In this document: piece after piece, positions 56,368 to 64,000 of the stretch
Layout: each line of letters begins with the position of its first letter
How positions within the stretch are numbered: position 1 is the stretch's first letter
Assembly (NCBI GenBank): GCA_021432635.1
Contig: MU270124.1
Span: 9,336-73,335 of the forward strand
Length of the DNA stretch: 64,000 nucleotides
Source of the DNA: Thozetella sp. PMI_491
Taxonomy: Eukaryota; Ascomycota; Sordariomycetes; Chaetosphaeriales; Chaetosphaeriaceae
Direction: 5' to 3'
Made by a program: the position numbers and the translations under genes
Notes under the pieces: model-generated
The model's input: the letters and a program-made list of their open reading frames with translations, nothing else
The model's database searches: none
Told to the model about the DNA's origin: nothing

Positions 56368-58358
56368 ATGACCGCCGTGAGTTTTTCCTAAATATTGGAC
56401 CTTGTCGAATTCGGCGACGCCAATAACCTAACCTATCTCTCAGCGAGGAGCCTACACTCTACTACCACATGGCTCTATGCGATATACTGGTTCAGCGTCT
56501 GAGGTTGAAGGTCAAGTGAGGGCTGCTATCTGGTACCTTGCAACCTATTCGCAGCCTCATCGTCAACGGTGCAGATTCATCTCCGTTGCCTTGGTCCTAA
56601 TCCTATTCGCCATAGCGATTACGACCGCTGCCTCCCCCAAAACGGTACATGTTCTTAAAGGCTATTCTGGCATTCTTAAAGGTTACTCCGGCCTCGGAGA
56701 GGCGTCTCCCGACTCCCTCGACTCCAGTTATCTCAATCACTTAGCTTCACCACTCAGCGGCTACCAGTTTAGCGACATTGGCAACACAGTCAGCTACATT
56801 GTTGGCGAGCACCACGCCGTCCAAGCAAACTATCCAGATGACTATGAATGGATCGACCCCTACTCAAGGAAGCCGTTCGTGAACCTCATACGGAAAAATG
56901 GGAACTGCAATAATGCGATAGGGAGGATGCCGGCAGGAAGCCCTTATGACGCGCTGGTGGTCGCGAGAGGGCTTAGTAACAAGTACAAGGACCCGAGAGA
57001 AACGGTCCAGATGGTTAATATCACTATTGTTGGGTGAGTTCTCCATGTCATGTGTGCATCATGGGCTTACACCGACCGATGGCCGTGTGCATTTGGACCA
57101 GATTTTTCGCCAACTACAATGCCGCCACGCAAGAATGGGAGCGAGCGGGCCCGGAGCCCTATGTGCTTGAGCTTCCAGTTTGGAGGCAATTTCCTCGTCC
57201 TTGTAGAACCCAGGTCAATGGTGGCCACGCAGACCCACGATTTATGTGGTCTGATGCGGGCGAACCTCTTGCAATCATTGGCACCTCCACAAGGGTTCCA
57301 GGCCAATGCAAGGCCATTGGCATGGTCGATCTTCGGGCAGTGTGGCCTGGGCTGAAGAGTCATCTAGAGAACATAGGGTATGGCGCCATTCCGATCAAGT
57401 TCGGCAACTTCACCGAAGTTGGCAAGGAGGGTAAGACGGTGAAGTTCCAAAAGAACTGGGCACCATTCTTCGCCGGCCCTAAACCAGCCGAGGGAAGGTC
57501 GCGGTGGTTCTCGCAACCACTCCACAGCACACAACTGCAGCTACCTGAGCCTACATGGCCGTTTTTCTCATCCCAGGTTGTCCCTCGGACCATTCTCGCT
57601 GTGAACACCAGCCTGAACACGAGCCAGAGATCGCCTGACTCCTATGTCATGGCTACTAAAATTGACTTGTCCATGCATGCTAACGACACTATCGTCAATG
57701 CATCTTCCAGCTGCATTTTGGACTCGTTGCCACGAAAATGGGATAAACATAGATTCCATCAAGCGACGCCTTTCTACCGCGTAACCATGTGCCCGCGTGG
57801 TACCTGTGTCCCAAGTCGGCGGAATACAGTGTTATTAGGTCTTATCCATTACAAAATGGATCGGAAAAAGTATCGCAGGTGAGCATGGCTGGCCCATTGG
57901 CGGCGTACATGGAGGATATGACTGACACATCTTCTTGGGGTTGTAGGATGTTCGTGACGATGAGCCCCGATGCACCTTTCAGGATTATATCGGTTTCTCC
58001 TCCACTGCATTTCGGTAAGAACACCACCCTTCAGGCTTGAGATCCTTCCGGATGGAAATTGCGAAAACCATTAGATCTTAAGCTTACCGTGATGAAAGGT
58101 TCTGCCGAATACGACAACCATGTGGTATTCTCGGTCTCTCTGGCATTCTTTCCTGCCAAAATAGCAGCTGCTGGAAACGTTCTAGAGGGAGATGAATCAC
58201 CTTTTATGAAATCCATGGACACACCAGGGGGTTATCTCAACCACGGGTGGCTGGATGATATTTTGGTTGTTGGTGCGGGACTCCGTGATCAGAGTTATGA
58301 TAGCATACACCTTCCCGTCGCTACAGCACTACGCGGACATACTCTATGCCCTATGTAA
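56368..58358 (+). CDS. Membrane-anchored fungal protein of unknown function, five exons
   Basis: Exons 56368-56376, 56444-57033, 57102-57878, 57947-58014 and 58075-58358 join in phase to 575 residues. The first exon codes only three residues (MTA) before a GTGAGT intron. A single hydrophobic segment (FISVALVLILFAIAITTAA, about residues 50-68) suggests a type II membrane protein with a large luminal or outside domain bearing several N-glycosylation sites. Conserved-looking blocks include YEWIDPYSRKPFVNLIRKNG, YVLELPVWRQFPRPCR, GHADPRFMWSDAGEPLAIIG and YLNHGWLDDILVVGAGL. The last two resemble glycan-active enzymes with blade-like repeats, but I do not recognise a defined family. All introns have good GT-AG sites, so the gene appears intact. 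Confidence 0.8.
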
Positions 58359-59511
58359 GAAATTAATAAACTTTGTGGACATAGACCATCTATAGTTGTT
58401 GTATGGGCTGGGGAAAATACCTCCCGTTTACCATATGGTATAAGCGATAATTGAAGAATGCGGCGATGCACTTGGGCCTAGATAGAGCTAACAAACCAAT
58501 GACTGTCTTGGTTTAAATCACTGCTATCTACATGATGCTGCTTAGTATTTTTGACGTTTTTTTAAAGTACGAACCGGCACACTTGAATCAGCACGTTTCC
58601 CGTCGCATGTCCTGCGGCGAAGTTAAGATCCCAAACTTCCATGCCCCTAGCACGTCTCGACAGAGCACCACCAACTTACTATCGAGCCGAGGACGCACGC
58701 ACTAGGTTCAACGCCGAATCATCATCAACGGTCTCCTCGACAATCTACGAGTGGTCAATTACCGACACTCTTGCACGTCAGTGACCAGGCGCTGCACACG
58801 TCGGCTACCAGGGGCCTGGTGGCCGGGGTCGCATCCTCTCCTGATTGCATTGTGGGCAAGACGTTGCCGGGTCTCGCTGCGAATGTGGGGAGAGACAAGA
58901 GTGGTGGGTGCAAAGAAGCTACCCGGCGGGGATCCGGTCGGCGGAAGCCTAAGTCGACCCACCTCAGCGGACAGCTCTACTTCTCGCGGCAGGAAACAGC
59001 ACGATGAACTAGCCTAAGGGAGGGGCTAGGCTTATATCGCGAGAAGGCTATTATAGGAGGAGGAAATGGTGGATTGGTATCACAAAGTGCGACGTGCTAG
59101 ACGACGGGGCATAGGGCAGAGGTGTCTGTTAACGAGTCGGTGGGCTGATCCGGGGAGGCGAAAGGGTAGGAAGAGCTGCTTCTGCTGGGCGTTGGTTTGT
59201 TGGCTCGGACCGACCCTTGGGGCCGACAACCGGGACGGCCACTAAATACCGCGGACGCAGCCTGATTCGCCGGGCGCGGGCGGAAACGGTGAGCTAGCAA
59301 GGGCCCTGAGACTCGGCCGCCGCCACAGGCCCCAAAGCGGGCATGGGCCGATGCCACAGGAGCAGTTCAGGCTAGGGGTGGATTGAGATGCCTGCCCGCT
59401 CTCTCCGCCCCCGCTGCATATCTAACATGGCGGCACCCATAAAAGCCCTCGTACGACTGGTAAGAACACCACCGCCTGGATCCGCCGCAGACCAAGAAAG
59501 TTGCGCCCACC
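58359..59511. other. Intergenic region, no gene supported
   Basis: 1.15 kb of GC-normal sequence upstream of the P450. Overlapping ORFs on both strands show no family content. CCATAAAAG at about 59,439 may be the P450 core promoter, some 75 bp upstream of its ATG. Confidence 0.45.
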
Positions 59512-61490
59512 ATGGCCGTGCTTCCGGAGCGCTTAGGCGCTCTGCTTCCGCTCGACCAGCCCCTTCTGTTAGCCGCGGCAGTTCTTGCGCTTTTCCTGGT
59601 GTCAAGCGCCGTGTCCACGCTGTCGGAGTACTCGCGCCTGCGGCACATCAAGGGACCGGCTATCGCCGGCTTCTCCAAATGGTGGCTAATCAAGCACGTG
59701 GGCGGGGGAAGGACGCACCTGGACCTGTACGAAGTCTGCCAGAAGTACGGTAAGTACCTTACCTATGCTGCAAGTCGTCCTTGAGCATCATGTCCATCTC
59801 CTACCCACACCTCTAAATCCCCAAAGGCTGGGCGGGGAGTAGCTATGGGTAGATCCACGTATCTGATGGTGCACCGGCGAATAGGTGATCTTGCCCGGAT
59901 TGGTCCCAACGAGGTCGTCACTAGCGATCCTGATCTCATCAAGCACATGGTCGGCGTGCGATCTCAGTATAAACGTGCTTATTGGTACTATGCTATGCGA
60001 TTTGACCCCAGTAGAGATAATTGCTTGTCAATAAGGGACGATGCCTTGCATCATAAGCTTCGAGCTAAGATGGCCCACGGGGTATAGTACCCCGCTGCCT
60101 AGAACGCTACGTGCCATGATGAATGGCAGCATCGAGGCTGACCAAGCGTTAGTACTCGGGCAAAGAGGTCGAGAATCTCGAGCCAATCATCGACAAGAAT
60201 GTCCAATCGCTTGTTGACCTAGTGCAGAAGTATGCGACGGAAAAGAAGGCGTTTGATCTGGGGCGGAAGGCCCAATTCTTTACCCTCGATGTCATCTCCA
60301 ATCTCGCCTTCGGTGATGCTTTCGGGTTCCTGAAGAGCGACACCGACCTGTACGACTACTGCAAGATCTTCGAAGAGCAGATGCCAAGCATTATTCTCAC
60401 TACCGTTTACCCGTGGCTTGTAAACGTCTTGCAGTGGCCCATTATCAAGAATGCCATGCCCTCCGAAAAAGACCCCTTAGGATTTGGCAAGTTTATCGGG
60501 TTAGTCCGCAGGCTCCACCCAATATCATGCAGTCGCCCCGGGATGAGCTATCCGGAGTGCAAGGTGAGTGTTCACAGTAAGGAGAATCCGCTGACAGTTA
60601 TATGTTAGCATAGCGAAAGAAGCTGCCAACAAGCGATACATGCCCAACGCCAAGATGCAGAAAGACATGCTTGGATCCTTCATGGCACACGGTCTCACGA
60701 GAGATGAGGCAGAGTCAGAAACTCTCTTGCAGATGTAGGCTTCAACCTCTCCGGCGCGCAGCCAGACCAGGGAGCAGAACGCGCGAGCTGACACCATCGT
60801 GACCTGAATAGCATCGCTGGCTCTGACACTACAGCTACCGCCGTTCGTGCGATTTTCCTGTTTCTGATGACCAACCCCCGCGTCCTAGAAAAGCTACGCA
60901 CCGAGGTGTCGGAGGCACTTGGGCCCGCCAAGCCGGGCTCCTTTACTATCTCTGATGCGAAAGCACGCACGATGCCTTACCTGCAGGCCGTCATCAAGGA
61001 AGGATTGCGTATGCACCCTCCCGTGGTTGGCCTTCAGTCGAAGGAGGTTCCTGCCGGCGGTGATACGTGGAAGGGCGCGTACCTTCCGGCCGGGACTGAT
61101 GTCGGATACTGTTACTGGGGCATGATGAGGCGGGCGGACATTTGGGGGAGTGACGCGGCAGAGTTCCGACCAGAGCGCTGGCTACACGCTCTCCCCGAGG
61201 TGCTGGCCAAGATGGAGTCGACGCAGGAGCTCGTGTTTGGCCATGGGAAGTGGTCCTGCTTGGGCAAGAACGTGGCACTGATGGAGCTCAATAAGGCGAT
61301 TGTCGAGGTGAGCATCACGCTTTGCGACCCTCTTTCGTACGTTGTTTGTCACCTACTGATCAGATGATCGGGCTAGATTCTCCGAAGGTTCGACCTAGTT
61401 CTCATCGATCCCACCAAGCCGTGGACTTCGATAAATGCCGGTGTTTTCATTCAGCGCGACTATTGGGTCCGGGCGTATAAGCGGGAGTAG
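59512..61490 (+). CDS. Cytochrome P450 monooxygenase
   Basis: Six exons: 59512-59749, 59885-60081, 60153-60499, 60609-60734, 60812-61307 and 61377-61490, totalling 505 residues with phase conserved. An N-terminal membrane anchor (LLLAAAVLALFLVSSAV) is followed by SRLRHIKGPAIAGFSKWW, typical of pisatin-demethylase/benzoate-hydroxylase-like fungal P450s. The I-helix AGSDTTAT, the K-helix ExxR in KEGLRMHPP, FRPERW and the haem loop FGHGKWSCLGKNVAL (Cys thiolate) are all present. Introns 1 and 3 are longer (135 and 109 bp) and less certain; intron 3 uses GTTAGT and contains a GTGAGT that could be an alternative donor. Intron 4 uses a weak GTAGGC donor. It should act in the ER with a P450 reductase. 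Substrate unknown; a sugar transporter gene follows 860 bp downstream. Confidence 0.88.
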
Positions 61491-62352
61491 GACGGCCGTT
61501 TTGGTGTATATAACTGGCCAGAGCAAGAATGTAGGACCCAGGTGGAAGTCACCCACCGCTTTGTTCATGTTTTCCTGGGCCGCCTCCGTCGCGCACGCGT
61601 CAAGCTGCAAACCAAAATACCCCAACGGGCGCGACTCGGCTGACTAAGCCACTTTGTCTTTTTTGGGGGTGTTGTATTTTCTATGTACTCTATTTTTCTG
61701 CAAAAGAGCTAAGTTACCCCAAATGTCCCAAGAGTGTATGCCAAGGATAGCCTATATCCGCCCGGCACTGAACCCTGCGCGCCGTACCGCACACCGCACT
61801 CTTGCGGGCCTCGTCTTTAGGCTGTCTTCCTGGAGCAAGCGACACCAACCATAGGTGCGCCTCTGCTCGGCGATCGATAGGCTACCTAAGGTAGGCAACT
61901 AGGTAAGCGCCTTCAAGGGACGATTTCTCGTGGTTGGCTCGTGCTTCGGTCATTTGTTTATCCTCGGTACATGTGCGAGCGAAACCTTCGCGTTAGTCGC
62001 CCGGAGTGGCTGCATCTAGTACGATCCCCCGCCTCCCGTCCACCTCTTGAACATGGCCACTGCTACAACATCTCCGACGAAGGACGGTAAGCGAGGGGGA
62101 GTCCCACCCAGCATACCGGGGATGTCGGTGCCGGGACTGGACGATGCTACCACGCGGACCCCCCCAACCCCAGGAAAAGGTTATACACCGAATGCGGGGA
62201 AGCCCCATTTGCGGTTGACCTCCGGTGATGGCTCCACAGCACAAGTATATTAACCGTAACCTGGCCCTCGGCGGTTGGCACATGCCTCTCCTGCATTCTC
62301 ACACCATCGTCACAGGCGCGCTGGGAGTTCCCTCCTTGCAGTCAATTCCACC
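61491..62352. other. Spacer between P450 and sugar transporter
   Basis: About 860 bp with the transporter promoter and leader. A 66-codon ORF with its own ATG at 62,053 (MATATTSPTKDGKRGG...) lies upstream of the transporter ATG and could act as an upstream ORF. No other coding signal was seen. Confidence 0.4.
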
Positions 62353-64000
62353 ATGTCCACCGCCCCTGGCGAAGAGAAGGCCGCCGCCGCCCACCGCGAT
62401 GGGCTGCAGGAGGCAGATAGCGCCGTCCAGCTCGCACACGATGTGGACGAGACCGTCTATTCCCCCTGGAGCAAAGGCCTGCTGAAGCTCTATCTCGTCC
62501 TGGTCATTCCCTACCTCTGCGGCTGCCTCAATGGCTACGATGGCAGCCTGATGGGTGGCATTATCGTCATGGACTCGTACCAGAACGTTTTCAAAATGTG
62601 AGCACTGCCTTCTCGCGGATCGTCGCGTGTGACGCGGGGCTGAGTGTACTGACTGGGAACGGGCAGCGGCTTGGTGGGCCATGACGCCGGAATCGTGAAT
62701 GCCATGTACAACATTGGATCTGTCGCTGCCGTGTTTTTCACTGGCCCTGTCAACGATTACTTCGGCCGTCGCTGGGGCATGTGGGTTGGCGCCGCTTTTA
62801 TCATCATCGGCACCTGTATACAAGCGCCCAGCTGGACCCTCAGTCAGTTCCTGGGAGGTCGGTTCCTCCTAGGCTTCGGTGTCAGTTTCTGCTGCGTCTC
62901 GGCGCCGACGTACGTATCGGAAGTATCTCATCCGAAGTGGCGCGGAACTTTGACTGGACTGTACAACTGCACCTGGTATATCGGTAGGCTGGCTCGCTCC
63001 TAGTGCCTGGTGAATGCCCCTAACGTGCTAATTCATTTTGGTGCACAGGATCGATCATTGCGAGCTGGACGGTCTACGGCTGCTCCTTCATGGATAGCCC
63101 CGACTCTTGGAGGATTCCAGTCTGGGTCCAGATGGTCACCTCGGGCATTGTCTTCCTTGGAGTCCTCTTCCTGCCCGAGTCGCCACGCTGGCTGGCGGCC
63201 CAGGACAAGTATGACGAAGCAGCCAGGGTCCTCACCATCTACCATGGAGAGGGCGACCCCAACCACCCTATGGTCCAGTTGCAGCTGAGGGAAATGATGA
63301 ACCAGATTTCCTCAGAAGCCTCCGACAAGAAATGGTGGGACTACCACGAGCTCTGGAACACGCATGCGGCACGCCGACGGCTTATCTGCGTCATCGGCAT
63401 GGCGTGCTTTGGCCAAATTAGTGGAAACAGTCTTTCATCGTACTACATGGGCGCTATGCTGAAGAACGCCGGCGTTACAGAAGAGCACAAAGTCCTTGCG
63501 CTCAACGCCATTAACCCAATCCTGAGCTTCTTCGGTGCCATTACCGGCGCCCGCATGACGGACACCGTGGGTCGCCGACCGCTGCTCCTTTACACGATCG
63601 TCTTCGCTTCTGTGTGCTTCGCCATCATCACTGGAACCAGCAAGATGGCCGTGGACGATCCGACCCAGACAGGCGCGGCCAATGCCACCATTGCTTTCAT
63701 CTACATTTTCGGTGTGGTGTTCTCTTTTGGCTGGACCCCTCTGCAGAGCATGTATATCGCCGAGACTCTCCCCACTGCCACTCGCGCCAAGGGAACCGCT
63801 GTGGGCAACCTCGCCTCGGCCGCCGCCTCGGCCGTAATTCAGTACTCGTCTGGCCCTGCATTCGAAGCCATCGGATACTACTTCTACCTGGTTTTCGTGT
63901 TCTGGGACCTGATTGAGGCCGTCGTCATATATATGTTTTGGCCTGAGACGAAGGATCGCACTCTGGAGGAGTTGGCGGAGGTATTTGAGGCTCCGAACCC
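62353..64000 (+). CDS. MFS sugar transporter (partial, runs off the window)
   Basis: Exons 62353-62597, 62667-62983 and 63049 to beyond 64000 keep phase and encode at least ~500 residues. A ~40-residue hydrophilic N-terminus precedes TM1 ([21 protein letters not shown]). MFS sugar-porter signatures are present: [32 protein letters not shown] plus the EVSHPKWRG block, [16 protein letters not shown] at the end of the first half, GRRPLLLYT, and [11 protein letters not shown] near the window edge. The best resemblance is to lactose-permease/hexose-transporter-like fungal members (LAC12/HXT13-type annotation). It should import a mono- or disaccharide with protons across the plasma membrane. The stop codon is outside the window. 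Whether it pairs functionally with the P450 is unknown. Confidence 0.92.

Noticed and set aside
58751-59357. ORFs on both strands upstream of the P450
   Set aside because: Mutually overlapping, Arg/Pro/Ser-rich frames typical of GC-rich non-coding sequence.
62053-62253. 66-codon ORF before the sugar transporter as a separate gene
   Set aside because: Composition is generic, no family is recognised and it lies in the transporter leader; at most an upstream ORF.
1-64000. tRNA, rRNA genes or CRISPR arrays
   Set aside because: No B-box-type tRNA signatures or regularly spaced repeats were noticed by reading; CRISPR is not expected in a fungus. A tRNAscan run would settle small RNA genes.
42692-64000. 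Full secondary-metabolite cluster
   Set aside because: P450, transporter, regulator and hydrolases are present, but no PKS, NRPS, terpene or DMAT synthase lies in the window.

Overview
This is a filamentous ascomycete (Pezizomycotina) chromosome segment. The evidence is short 54-135 bp introns with GTRNGT donors and CTAAC-like branch points, several Zn2Cys6 regulators, fungal enzyme families, and two large AT-rich blocks whose C-to-T/G-to-A decay looks like repeat-induced point mutation (RIP). The order or genus cannot be fixed from the sequence alone.

Layout. 1-2.7 kb: an intact APH-type phosphotransferase gene bracketed by two inverted solo LTRs. 2.7-9.6 kb: a metabolic group of Zn2Cys6 regulator, aldo-keto reductase, zinc-type (MDR) oxidoreductase and alpha/beta hydrolase. 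9.83-29.98 kb: a compound repeat island. Its outer shell is two head-to-head Fot1/pogo (Tc1-mariner) transposons, and each is split by one related, decayed Gypsy LTR element. 30.5-32.2 kb: a regulator-like gene without a clear zinc cluster. 32.2-34.9 kb: largely non-coding. 34.94-42.70 kb: a decayed Rep/helicase (Helitron-type) element with short inverted end repeats. 43-51.5 kb: alpha/beta hydrolase, frameshifted secreted beta-propeller gene, cupin, four-exon Zn2Cys6 regulator and secreted alpha/beta hydrolase. 53.4-55.1 kb: type-B carboxylesterase. 56.4-58.4 kb: five-exon membrane-anchored protein of unknown function. 59.5-61.5 kb: six-exon cytochrome P450. 62.35 kb to the end: MFS sugar transporter, running off the window.

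How the genes may work together. The left group (regulator, AKR, MDR reductase, hydrolase) and the right group (hydrolase, lactonase-like propeller, cupin, regulator, secreted hydrolase) each look like small catabolic or secondary-metabolism sets with a local regulator. No backbone synthase (PKS, NRPS or terpene cyclase) is visible, so a biosynthetic cluster is not claimed. The P450, sugar transporter and carboxylesterase are typical accessory-region genes. Exon boundaries were chosen by reading splice sites and checking that reading-frame phase is kept; none has been tested against RNA or homologues.
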